Source: Glandiceps talaboti (Eukaryota; Hemichordata; Enteropneusta; Spengelidae). From it: DNA of 64,000 nucleotides. Where the stretch lies: assembly GCF_964340395.1 (NCBI RefSeq), contig NC_135565.1:3009142-3073141 (forward strand), in the 5' to 3' direction. The notes below the pieces were generated by a model, which was not told the origin of the DNA, did no database searches, and saw only the letters and a list, made by a program, of their open reading frames with translations. Each line of letters begins with the position of its first letter. Position 1 is the first letter of the stretch. Made by a program: the position numbers and the translations under genes. Below, in pieces: positions 40,381 through 52,429 of the stretch.

Positions 40381-41143
40381 TGTGATGATAAAGAGTATTT
40401 ATTGGTTGGTTCCTAAACCACCTGTCTTATTTATTATGCATTATTTTAATGACCAGGTGTATTCACCCACTGTTGATTAACATAGTCTTTAAATAGCGAG
40501 GAATACAGTGCCACGTCGGCTGTTCTACAATTGGTGGGAGTTGAGGCAGTCCACGGCTCGTTCCTGAAGTTTTCTCAGTGGTTTCGTCAAGGGAGGCCCG
40601 TCTTCACTGTAGCTGTCCGGAGAAGTGTCGTTCTCCTGTAAAGTTGGACATTGCTGAGAGTAAGCGGACCCTGACGTATGATATGAATGGTGCGGACATT
40701 GACGTCAAAGTTTGGAGACAAATACTTCGAGGACCGTTCGGTACAACGGAGGAACCGTGAGTAGAAGCTGTCCCACGTAGCCGCCTTCAACACTCAACGA
40801 ACTCGCCGTCCTGGGCTCTGTACTCGGTAACAGTTTGTGTGCACCACCGGTAAGACTAAAAGTCGCGAGTCAAGTCGCCAGTCAAGTTTGATAACCGAAC
40901 ATTTTGATATATATAGAACAATTGGAACCCTTTAAGTTTATAAGTTTGTAAATACATGTACACTTTCAAGACTTATTATTATAGTATATTTTGTTTCATT
41001 ACAACGGAATTAAATAAGATAGTTGTTAAGTGTAATGCTGTGTAGGTGTCCTGTGTTTGACCGTATGTTGTTTCGACTGGAAGTTGTGGGGAAAGTATTT
41101 AAGTGTGCGCTATTTGGCTTCTCTAAATGTTCGGTTCGTAACA
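40381..41143 (+). mobile_element. Solo LTR (763 bp) with TTAT target duplication
   Basis: Begins TGTGATGATA and ends TTCGTAACA, giving the TG...CA termini of a long terminal repeat. The array reads ACTTTTAT before it and TTATTCACC after it, so removing the element and one TTAT restores a perfect array unit. No internal retroviral genes are present, as expected after LTR-LTR recombination. The 4-bp duplication and termini fit Ty3/Gypsy or Bel-type elements. A TATATATA stretch (about 40907-40914) could be its promoter. The orientation is inferred, because TG..CA is symmetrical. Confidence 0.85.
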
Positions 41144-42480
41144 TTATTCACCTACAGACTACCATACACTATCACATTCACTTTTATTCACCTACAAACT
41201 ACCATACACTATCACATTCACTTTTATTCACCTTCAGACTATCATACACTATCACATTCACCTTTATTCACCTACAGACTACCATACAGTATCTCATTCA
41301 CTTTTATTCACCTACAGACTACCATACACTATCACATTCACTTTTATTCACCTACAGACTACCATACACTATCACATTCACTTTTATTCACCTACAAACT
41401 ACCATACATTATGACATTCACTTTTATTCACCTTCAGACTACCATACACTATCACATTCACTTTTATTCACCTTCAGACTACCATACACTATCACATTCA
41501 CTTTTATTCACCTACAGACTACCATACACTATCACATTCACTTTTATTCACCTACAGACTACCATACACTATCACATTCACTTTTATTCACCTACAGACT
41601 ATCATACACTATCACATTCACTTTTATTCACCTATACAGAGTACCATACACTATCACATTCACTTTTATTCACCTACAGACTACCATACACTATCACATT
41701 CACTTTTATTCACCTACACAGACTACCATACACTATCACATTCACTTTTATTCACCTACAGACTACCATACACTATCACATTCACTTTTATTCACCTACA
41801 CAGACTACCATACACTATCACATTCACTTTTATTCACCTACACAGACTACCATACACTATCACATTCACTTTTATTCACCTACAGACTACCATACACTAT
41901 CACATTCACTTTTATTCACCTACAAACTACCATACATTATGACATTCACTTTTATTCACCTTCAGACTACCATACACTATCACATTCACTTTTATTCACC
42001 TTCAGACTACCATACACTATCACATTCACTTTTATTCACCTACAGACTACCATACACTATCACATTCACTTTTATTCACCTACAGACTACCATACACTAT
42101 CACATTCACTTTTATTCACCTACAGACTATCATACACTATCACATTCACTTTTATTCACCTATACAGAGTACCATACACTATCACATTCACTTTTATTCA
42201 CCTACAGACTACCATACACTATCACATTCACTTTTATTCACCTACAGACTACCATACACTATAACATTCACTTTTATTCACCTACACAGACTACCATACA
42301 CTATCACATTCACTTTTATTCACCTACAGACTACCATACACTATCACATTCACTTTTATTCACATACAGACTACCATACACTATCACATTCACTTTTATT
42401 CACCTACAGACTACCATACAGTATCTCATTCACTTTTATTCACCTACAGACTACCATACACTATAACATTCACATTTATT
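41144..42480. repeat. 40-bp tandem array, third segment
   Basis: The most homogeneous part of the array. It contains a 528-bp higher-order duplication: a block of diagnostic variants at 41391-41660 recurs at 41919-42188. Open frames of more than 400 codons here are products of the stop-free unit. Confidence 0.98.
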
Positions 42481-43839
42481 CTTCTTCCACCTGCACTAGA
42501 TGTACTTGGAGTAATATTTTTATGATCAGATAACTAGAAATGTATTTCACTGAAAATCGTTATCAAACCAATACTTCGATATTGTACATGTTAAATTAGG
42601 GGTTTATGATATCTGTCAGTAGTATAGCAATAGGTTTCAATTGTGATCGTGGTGTTGATTTTAGACAGCAGACCCAAAAGTCAATTTGATTGGATTTCTT
42701 GTACCATATTATGTGTACAGCTTCACAAATCCATTGACCCACAGGTGATTTATAATACTGTTAATGGGTGCATGGTATTACCAGTAAGTCATATCTTAAC
42801 AAAACATTTATTCCAGTTGCAGTTAGTGCAGATTTCAATCAGACTTAACCCAGGAATATGGTGATGGATAAAGTGAGACTAGCCATCATAAGTTTGTGAA
42901 TCACGTTGATGTTTGTTGTGTCACTAGTTTTATTACTAACTCTAAAAACCGTCTGCATACATGGATATTCATTCATACAGTTGGTGGCAACAATATCAAA
43001 TAGTCCTACAAGGTTTAATTATAGAATTCAACTTCATCACATAACTTGTGTTTCTCAAACAACAACTAAACACAGAACATACATTTGCGAAATCATTTTT
43101 CTTTTTTTCTTTTTTTTAACACAAGAACATTTCAAATGGTTTTACACACAGCACTCCATGAAGCTGGTAAGGACCTCTTACACTATGGGGCTGACTGTGT
43201 AACCCATGAACAGAAGCTCCTTTTATCTACAGGACATAGGAAGGACTTTCAGTCATAAACCAAGCTATGAATGGTGCAACATGGAGAAACAGGTATGCAA
43301 CAATACAAAATGCTAAGCAGTTTTCTGGGATCAAATTTCTAAAATTCTACGAACAACGGTCGGTCCTCTGTCATACAGACAACATTTAATATATAGTTAC
43401 TGTTTACTGATTGGGTAAATGGCTACATAACAATTATAGTAAAAAGGCTTTCAAAGTGACAAACAACTAAGAACAGATCTAGTAATTGCAATTGAAGAGA
43501 GTACATAGAAAAAGAAGTATGTATATGTGACTGTTGAACATTACCAAGCCCACTATACATAGCATCATATAAACATTCACTTGTGAAGGCAAAATATTCC
43601 AATACTACAGGACCTGTCTAGTCAGGGAAGAGAATAACACATTCTGTCTGTTAGGGTAGTGTTCTGAAGGTAATGGTCTAATAGCAATGAATCGACATAG
43701 TATCAGATTAACACTACATATAAAACCAACACTTTAGTTGGATGGCACTATTCTAACACTTTGGTTGGATGGCACTATTCTAACTGTATTAAAAGGGTAC
43801 TGTTACACTATTGACACAAAGCAGCACAATTAACATAGT
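42481..43839. other. Gene-free stretch
   Basis: No supported gene. A 27-bp duplication (AACACTTTAGTTGGATGGCACTATTC-like) sits at about 43728-43784. Confidence 0.45.
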
Positions 43840-44345
43840 GTTGGGTTAACACTGTGAAAACAGTATTGGGTTAACACTGTGAAAACAGTACTGGGTTAAC
43901 ACTATGTGAAAACAGTACTGGGTTAACACTGTGAAAACAGTACTGGGTTAACACTATGTATAAACAGTATTGGGTTAACACTGTGAAAACAGTACTGGGT
44001 TAACACTGTGAAAACAGTACTGCCCTAACACTGTGGAAAACAGTACTGGGTTAACACTATGTGAAAACAGTACTGGGTTAACACTATGTATAAACAGTAC
44101 TGGGTTAACACTGTGAAAACAGTACTGGGTTAATACTATGTGAAAACAGTACTGTGTTAACACTATGTATAAACAGTACTGGGTTAACACTATGTATAAA
44201 CAGTACTGCCCTAACACTGTGTGAAAACAGTACCGGGTTAACACTATGTATAAACAGTACTGCCTTCACACAACGTGAAAACAGTACTGGGTTTTAACAC
44301 TATGTATAAACAGTACTGCCTTCACACAATGTGAAAACAGTACTG
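43840..44345. repeat. 25/27-bp minisatellite
   Basis: About 19 copies of AAAACAGTACTGGGTTAACA plus CTGTG (25 bp) or a TATAAACAGTACTGG...CTATG form (27 bp). Each carries the palindrome GTTAAC. The minus strand gives a spurious Tyr/Cys/Phe/Leu peptide. Confidence 0.97.
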
Positions 44346-44956
44346 GCTTAACTATCACAAAAGTACTGAATTTATACTACAACAAAAGAGTAGGAAATAA
44401 ACCATGAAATGCCTAAATCAACACGTCTTCATTACTTCTCTACAATATTTCTATCTCTATATAAAAACTAACTAAAACTGCCTAAAAAGAAAAACAACTA
44501 ATATGGTTTGAGTTGTGTCTTTAAAAATAGAGTTGTTCTCATAAAAGTGTGAATTATTTGAGTGTTTTTGAGATGTACATATGCAGACTGCGAACTCAGT
44601 GTGATGCAAGCTATCAGGAACACTACCCTAACATCACCAAGCATCAAGATGTATAGTTGTTGTTTTTTGTGAGTTTAAAATTCCAATCAACAAATAAACT
44701 GATTGGCAAGATTTAATAATACTCTGAGTGGAAATATTTCAGAAAAAGAACAATCAAGAACAGTGTCTGTTTACAGGTAACCATAGAAATGGAATGAAAT
44801 GTTTTTTTCTAGTTTTGAGGAAAACACACACCAAATGAGTCTAAGAAAGATGGCAATCAAAACCACCGATATAGTATATTCCATTTTTGTTTCACAAATT
44901 AAAAACTTACTAAATCTAGAACATTTTGAGTGAAAAAATAGTGAGTTGTGAATTAG
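44346..44956 (-). other. 3' flank and likely 3'UTR of the minus-strand gene
   Basis: AT-rich sequence after the stop at 44957. A minus-strand ATTAAA (near 44711) is the only polyadenylation-like hexamer noticed, and its use is unproven. Confidence 0.35.
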
Positions 44957-45277
44957 TTAGGCAGTGGTTGCAGTAGTTCCATCCACTGCTCTGTCCCCGT
45001 CTCCTTTCTTTTCTACATCGTTTACACTGACTTGTTTACTTTCCCCTGTTGCTGCCACTTCACTTTTAGCTGAGAGCTGTGATTGGCCTACGTCACCTGT
45101 ACTGGTGGCGTTCTGTGATTGGTCAGGTTCACCATTACTCTTCTGGGATTGGTCAGATTGAGTGGTGACATCATTTGATTCTTTCTGGCTTGGAAGTGAT
45201 AAGTCCTCTGGTGGTTGTGATTCTACTTTGCCATTACTAACACTGCTCTCCCCTGAACTGTCCACTTCAGGCTCTGC
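44957..45277 (-). CDS. Terminal coding exon of the AT-hook/acidic nuclear protein gene
   Basis: Encodes 106 residues and a TAA stop: AEPEVDSSGES, then an SQ- and SDQSQ-rich segment, ending VDGTTATTA. On the minus strand it is preceded by GGTTGCAG, a good splice acceptor, and begins in phase 0 with GCA. The upstream coding exon at 58794-59759 ends in phase 0 at CAG/GTATTG, so the two join without a frame change into one 428-aa protein of uniform composition (Ser, Glu, Thr, Gln, Asp; no hydrophobic core). An alternative acceptor 4 nt further in would break the frame. Extra exons inside the 13.5-kb intron cannot be excluded. If the intron were retained, the protein would end two codons after the donor. 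Confidence 0.72.
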   Translation of the reverse strand, partial: AEPEVDSSGESSVSNGKVESQPPEDLSLPSQKESNDVTTQSDQSQKSNGEPDQSQNATSTGDVGQSQLSAKSEVAATGESKQVSVNDVEKKGDGDRAVDGTTATTA

Positions 45278-45458
45278 CTGCAACCATGAAATACAAGTGG
45301 TTAAAACATGGTTTAAACAAATCTAGCAGTCAAAAACCATAAAACAGTCACCATAAATTGATATTGATAATATATTCTAATAAGCCCATTCTTTTTTTCA
45401 TTTACTAATATAGACAATTTACAACTATTCATAAAGAAAACTTAACACATACTGATGA

Positions 45459-48400
45459 GCTATTACATTTGTAGTACCAGCCTAGTGTTAACATAGGACT
45501 GGTGCAGACATTAACCCTTCCAGTTGTTAACATATACTGGTGAGCTATTACTAGTACCAGCCTAGTGTTAGCACTGAGCTAGTCTGGTGTTAACATAGGA
45601 CTGGTGTAGGCATTAACCCTTCCAGTTGCTAACACATACTGGTGAGTTATTAGTACCAGCCTAGTGTTAGCACTGAGCTAGTCTGGTGTTAACATAGGAC
45701 TGGTGTAGGTATTAACCCTTCCAGTTGCTAACATATACTGGTGAGTTATTAGTACCAGCCTAGTGTTAGCACTGAGCTAGTCTGGTGTTAACATAGGACT
45801 GGTGTAGGTATTAACCCTTCCAGTTGCTAACACATACTGGTGAGTTATTAGTACCAGCCTAGTGTTAGCACTGAGCTAGTCTGGTGTTAACATAGGACTG
45901 GTGTAGGTATTAACCCTTTCCAGTTGCTAACACATACTGGTGAGTTATTAGTACCAGCCTAGTGTTAGCACTGAGCTAGTCTGGTGTTAACATAGGACTG
46001 GTGTAGGTATTAACCCTTCCAGTTGTTAACACATACTGGTGAGTTATTAGTACCAGCCTAGTGTTAGCACTGAGCTAGTCTGGTGTTAACATAGGACTGG
46101 TGTAGGTATTAACCCTTCCAGTTGCTAACACATACTGGTGAGTTATTAGTACCAGCCTAGTGTTAGCACTGAGCTAGTCTGGTGTTAACATAGGACTGGT
46201 GTAGGTATTAACCCTTCCAGTTGCTAACATATACTGGCGAGTTATTAGTACCAGCCTAGTGTTAGCACTGAGCTAGTCTGGTGTTAACATAGGACTGGTG
46301 TAGGTATTAACCCTTCCAGTTGTTAACACATACTGGTGAGCTATTAGTACCAGCCTAGTGTTAGCACTGAGCTAGTCTGGTGTTAACATAGGACTGGTGC
46401 AGACATTAACCCTTCCAGTTGTTAACACATACTGGTGAGCTATTAGTACCAGCCTAGTGTTAGCACTGAGCTAGTCTGATGTTAACATAGGACTGGTGTA
46501 GGCATTAACCCTTCCAGTTGCTAACACATACTGGTGAGCTATTAGTACCAGCCTAGTGTTAGCACTGAGCTAGTCTGGTGTTAACATAGGACTGGTGTAG
46601 GTATTAACCCTTCCAGTTGCTAACACATACTGGTGAGCTATTAGTACCAGCCTAGTGTTAGCACTGAGCTAGTCTGGTGTTAACATAGGACTGGTGTAGG
46701 CATTAACCCTTCCAGTTGTTAACACATACTGGTGAGCTATTAGTACCAGCCTAGTGTTAGCACTGAGCTAGTCTGGTGTTAACATAGGACTGGTGTAGGT
46801 ATTAACCCTTCCAGTTGCTAACATATACTGGTGAGTTATTAGTACCAGCCTAGTGTTAGCACTGAGCTAGTCTGGTGTTAACATAGGACTGATACAGGTA
46901 TTAACCCTTCCAGTTGCTAACACATACTGGTGAGTTATTAGTACCAGCCTAGTGTTAGCACTGAGCTAGTCTGGTGTTAACATAGGACTGGTGTAGGTAT
47001 TAACCCTTCCAGTTGCTAACACATACTGGTGAGTTATTAGTACCAGCCTAGTGTTAGCACTGAGCTAGTCTGGTGTTAACATAGGACTGGTGTAGGTATT
47101 AACCCTTCCAGTTGCTAACACATACTGGTGAGTTATTAGTACCAGCCTAGTGTTAGCACTGAGCTAGTCTGGTGTTAACATAGGACTGGTGTAGGTATTA
47201 ACCCTTCCAGTTGCTAACACATACTGGTGAGGTGTTAGTGTCAGCCTAGTGTTAGCACTGAGCTAGTCTGGTGTTAACATAGGACTGGTGCAGACATTAA
47301 CCCTTCCAGTTGTTAACACATACTGGTGAGTTATTAGTACCAGCCTAGTGTTAGCACTGAGCTATAGTCTGGTGTTAACATAGGACTGGTGTAGGTATTA
47401 ACCCTTCCAGTTGCTAACATATACTGGTGAGTTATTAGTACCAGCCTAGTGTTAGCACTGAGCTAGTCTGGTGTTAACATAGGACTGGTGTAGGTATTAA
47501 CCCTTCCAGTTGCTAACACATACTGGTGAGTTATTAGTACCAGCCTAGTGTTAGCACTGAGCTAGTCTGGTGTTAACATAGGACTGGTGTAGGTATTAAC
47601 CCTTCCAGTTGCTAACACATACTGGTGAGTTATTAGTACCAGCCTAGTGTTAGCACTGAGCTAGTCTGGTGTTAACATAGGACTGGTGCAGACATTAACC
47701 CTTCCAGTTGCTAACACATACTGGTGAGATGTTAGTGTCAGCCTAGTGTTAGCACTGAGCTAGTCTGGTGTTAACATAGGACTGATACAGGTATTAACCC
47801 TTCCAGTTGTTAACACATACTGGTGAGCTATTAGTACCAGCCTAGTGTTAGCACTGAGCTAGTCTGATGTTAACATAGGACTGGTGTAGGCATTAACCCT
47901 TCCAGTTGCTAACACATACTGGTGAGCTATTAGTACCAGCCTAGTGTTAGCACTGAGCTAGTCTGGTGTTAACATAGGACTGGTGCAGACATTAACCCTT
48001 CCAGTTGTTAACACATACTGGTGAGCTATTAGTACCAGCCTAGTGTTAGCACTGAGCTAGTCTGATGTTAACATAGGACTGGTGTAGGCATTAACCCTTC
48101 CAGTTGCTAACACATACTGGTGAGCTATTAGTACCAGCCTAGTGTTAGCACTGAGCTAGTCTGGTGTTAACATAGGACTGGTGCAGACATTAACCCTTCC
48201 AGTTGTTAACACATACTGGTGAGCTATTAGTACCAGCCTAGTGTTAGCACTGAGCTAGTCTGATGTTAACATAGGACTGGTGTAGGCATTAACCCTTCCA
48301 GTTGCTAACACATACTGGTGAGCTATTAGTACCAGCCTAGTGTTAGCACTGAGCTAGTCTGGTGTTAACATAGGACTGGTGTAGGTATTAACCCTTCCAG

Positions 48401-51199
48401 TTGCTAACACATACTGGTGAGCTATTAGTACCAGCCTAGTGTTAGCACTGAGCTAGTCTGGTGTTAACATAGGACTGGTGTAGGCATTAACCCTTCCAGT
48501 TGTTAACACATACTGGTGAGCTATTAGTACCAGCCTAGTGTTAGCACTGAGCTAGTCTGGTGTTAACATAGGACTGGTGTAGGTATTAACCCTTCCAGTT
48601 GCTAACATATACTGGTGAGTTATTAGTACCAGCCTAGTGTTAGCACTGAGCTAGTCTGGTGTTAACATAGGACTGATACAGGTATTAACCCTTCCAGTTG
48701 CTAACATATACTGGTGAGTTATTAGTACCAGCCTAGTGTTAGCACTGAGCTAGTCTGGTGTTAACATAGGACTGGTGTAGGTATTAACCCTTCCAGTTGC
48801 TAACACATACTGGTGAGTTATTAGTACCAGCCTAGTGTTAGCACTGAGCTAGTTTGGTGTTAACATAGGACTGGTGTAGGTATTAACCCTTCCAGTTGCT
48901 AACACATACTGGTGAGTTATTAGTACCAGCCTATTGTTAGCACTGAGCTAGTCTGGTGTTAACATAGGACTGGTGTAGGTATTAACCCTTCCAGTTGCTA
49001 ACACATACTGGTGAGGTGTTAGTGTCAGCCTAGTGTTAGCACTGAGCTAGTCTGGTGTTAACATAGGACTGGTGCAGACATTAACCCTTCCAGTTGTTAA
49101 CACATACTGGTGAGTTATTAGTACCAGCCTAGTGTTAGCACTGAGCTATAGTCTGGTGTTAACATAGGACTGGTGTAGGTATTAACCCTTCCAGTTGCTA
49201 ACATATACTGGTGAGTTATTAGTACCAGCCTAGTGTTAGCACTGAGCTAGTCTGGTGTTAACATAGGACTGGTGTAGGTATTAACCCTTCCAGTTGCTAA
49301 CACATACTGGTGAGTTATTAGTACCAGCCTAGTGTTAGCACTGAGCTAGTCTGGTGTTAACATAGGACTGGTGTAGGTATTAACCCTTCCAGTTGCTAAC
49401 ACATACTGGTGAGTTATTAGTACCAGCCTAGTGTTAGCACTGAGCTAGTCTGGTGTTAACATAGGACTGGTGCAGACATTAACCCTTCCAGTTGTTAACA
49501 CATACTGGTGAGCTATTAGTACCAGCCTAGTGCGTGTTAGCACTGAGCTAGTCTGATGTTAACATAGGACTGGTGTAGGCATTAACCCTTCCAGTTGCTA
49601 ACACATACTGGTGAGTTATTAGTACCAGCCTAGTGTTAGCACTGAGCTAGTCTGATGTTAACATAGGACTGGTGTAGGCATTAACCCTTCCAGTTGCTAA
49701 CACATACTGGTGAGCTATTAGTACCAGCCTAGTGTTAGCACTGAGCTAGTCTGGTGTTAACATAGGACTGGTGTAGGTATTAACCCTTCCAGTTGTTAAC
49801 ACATACTGGTGAGTTATTAGTACCAGCCTAGTGTTAGCACTGAGCTAGTCTGGTGTTAACATAGGACTGGTGTAGGTATTAACCCTTCCAGTTGCTAACA
49901 TATACTGGCGAGTTATTAGTACCAGCCTAGTGTTAGCACTGAGCTAGTCTGGTGTTAACATAGGACTGGTGTAGGTATTAACCCTTCCAGTTGCTAACAC
50001 ATACTGGTGAGTTATTAGTACCAGCCTAGTGTTAGCACTGAGCTAGTCTGGTGTTAACATAGGACTGGTGTAGGTATTAACCCTTCCAGTTGCTAACACA
50101 TACTGGTGAGTTATTAGTACCAGCCTAGTGTTAGCACTGAGCTAGTCTGGTGTTAACATAGGACTGGTGTAGGTATTAACCCTTCCAGTTGCTAACATAT
50201 ACTGGTGAGTTATTAGTACCAGCCTAGTGTTAGCACTGAGCTAGTCTGATGTTAACATAGGACTGGTGTAGGTATTAACCCTTCCAGTTGCTAACATATA
50301 CTGGTGAGTTATTAGTACCAGCCTAGTGTTAGCACTGAGCTAGTCTGGTGTTAACATAGGACTGGTGTAGGTATTAACCCTTCCAGTTGCTAACACATAC
50401 TGGTGAGTTATTAGTACCAGCCTAGTGTTAGCACTGAGCTAGTCTGGTGTTAACATAGGACTGGTGTAGGTATTAACCCTTCCAGTTGCTAACACATACT
50501 GGTGAGCTATTAGTACCAGCCTAGTGTTAGCACTGAGCTAGTCTGATGTTAACATAGGACTGGTGTAGGTATTAACCCTTCCAGTTGTTAACACATACTG
50601 GTGAGTTATTAGTACCAGCCTAGTGTTAGCACTGAGCTAGTCTGGTGTTAACATAGGACTGGTGTAGGTATTAACCCTTCCAGTTGCTAACACATACTGG
50701 TGAGATGTTAGTGTCAGCCTAGTGTTAGCACTGAGCTAGTCTGGTGTTAACATAGGACTGATACAGGTATTAACCCTTCCAGTTGTTAACACATACTGGT
50801 GAGCTATTAGTACCAGCCTAGTGTTAGCACTGAGCTAGTCTGATGTTAACATAGGACTGGTGTAGGCATTAACCCTTCCAGTTGCTAACACATACTGGTG
50901 AGCTATTAGTACCAGCCTAGTGTTAGCACTGAGCTAGTCTGGTGTTAACATAGGACTGGTGCAGACATTAACCCTTCCAGTTGTTAACACATACTGGTGA
51001 GCTATTAGTACCAGCCTAGTGTTAGCACTGAGCTAGTCTGATGTTAACATAGGACTGGTGTAGGCATTAACCCTTCCAGTTGCTAACACATACTGGTGAG
51101 CTATTAGTACCAGCCTAGTGTTAGCACTGAGCTAGTCTGGTGTTAACATAGGACTGGTGCAGACATTAACCCTTCCAGTTGTTAACTAGTCTAGTGTTA
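45459..51199. repeat. 99-bp satellite, about 58 copies
   Basis: The unit reads TTAACACATACTGGTGAGCT, ATTAGTACCAGCCTAGTG, TTAGCACTGAGCTAGTCTGG, TGTTAACATAGGACTGGTGT, AGGCATTAACCCTTCCAGTTG, with a strict 99-bp period. Variable sites (GAGCTA/GAGTTA, GGCATT/GGTATT/AGACATT, CACATA/CATATA, GGTGTT/GATGTT) define subtypes that recur in longer patterns. The first unit lacks one 22-bp sub-block. The array ends at GTTAACTAGTCTAGTGTTAACC, a decayed unit. Confidence 0.99.
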
Positions 51200-52050
51200 A
51201 CCAGTGTTCTCCCCAGAAGGTTTTCATGTATCGGACCTGATATCCTTTAATTTTCGCCGATACGTGATGAGTTGTCCCAATACGCTATGACATTGCTTAG
51301 GGTTCGGTAGGGTTGACATTGTTCGTCTGTCACTCTGTACGTTTTTGTTGTTTTCAATGTATACTCGCAACATTTGTATTGATCCTTCACACATACATGT
51401 AAGCAGCAAGTAAAACTAAAGAGTTTCTAATTAGTTCAAATGACTATTCAACCCTCTACTACTACCACACAGATTTCATTGAAGTTTGCCGTCAGTATTG
51501 TTTTCGATAGGAATAAAATGCGTAAACTTGCTAATGGTAGTGTGATTCACACTACGGTACAAGCTTTCGGCAAATCAAATGCAAAACTGGCCTATCCGTA
51601 ATGTCAGTTTGTCGGAACTGCAAGATTTTCACAACTATAAAATCAAACGATGCCGTGCCATTTGCTATAAAGTATAAAAGTTTGCCAAACCCATGATGTT
51701 GGCATTCAGTGTCTAGTTAATTTTCTATGAGTGACTGAGTAACACCGAGTATGTCTCAACCCAAGAGTGATTTGTAGTTGGTTTACTCCCATGTGCATTC
51801 TTCATTGTCATGGACCTGGACTGGTGCATTAATCCTCAGACCACTATAAAGACAGACTAGAAACACAGCTTTTCCCTTGATGTGTTGATGTCACTTATTT
51901 GCTGTACGTAGCGATAATCTTTTAATCCTAATTAGGGGCCGTTGTTTTCAATTAATTTTTATGAATGACATGCACATTTACAAGGTGAAACCAACAACTC
52001 AAAACTAAGTGATAGCTAGCCTAGAGGTGCATACCATCAACAATGCCATG
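51200..52050. other. Intronic sequence without recognised features
   Basis: Apparently unique AT-rich sequence between the satellite and the duplicated segment; nothing supported. Confidence 0.45.
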
Positions 52051-52429
52051 TGTTGTGTGTGTAAAACATGCTTGCCAACATTATTATCTGTGTAACTGTC
52101 AACCTAGACTGTAAGATACGTCGTGACGTTTCGCCCTCACCGGCCTCCTCTGTAAGGGGTTGGCCGATGTTTGAGGGCGCACCGTCACGGCGTACCTTAC
52201 AGACTACTGTCAACCTCCTTCCCGAAATTTTTACATTGTGAATTATGTTAAAGGTTTGGAAATTGGTGATCTCAACACATTTCAGTGCATTTTAGTTTGC
52301 TGAATGGATAAAATAGGAGTTTTTGATTTTGAAAACTTTTTTCACTTCCTAATATTATGATCTAGAAATATGCTAATGATATGCAAATAAATATGCACCC
52401 TTTATTTTTCAAAATCATGGAGAACCCTG
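52051..52429 (+). repeat. Duplicated segment A (paralogue of 57719-58119)
   Basis: Shares GTGTGTGTAAAACAT, TGAAATTTTTACATT-like, GTTTGCTGAATGGATAAAAT and TTTTTCAAAATCATGGAGAA with the segment at 57.7-58.1 kb in the same order and orientation. This copy carries a MITE insertion; the other copy does not. Confidence 0.85.
52106..52205 (-). mobile_element. MITE copy 2 (100 bp) with 11-bp target duplication
   Basis: The reverse complement matches copy 1 (29011-29116) nearly throughout, with the same AGTCTGTAAGG terminus and ATCGGCCAACCCC core. It is flanked on both sides by ACTGTCAACCT (52095-52105 and 52206-52216). An 11-bp duplication and a palindromic structure fit a Mutator-like non-autonomous element; that class assignment is inferred. 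Confidence 0.92.

Noticed and set aside
36252-42466. Open frames of 413-469 codons in the 40-bp array
   Set aside because: They are translations of a stop-free tandem repeat whose period is not a multiple of three; all three forward frames are open and the peptide is only the repeat.
33220-51199. CRISPR-like arrays
   Set aside because: Units are contiguous tandem repeats without unique spacers, in an animal genome.
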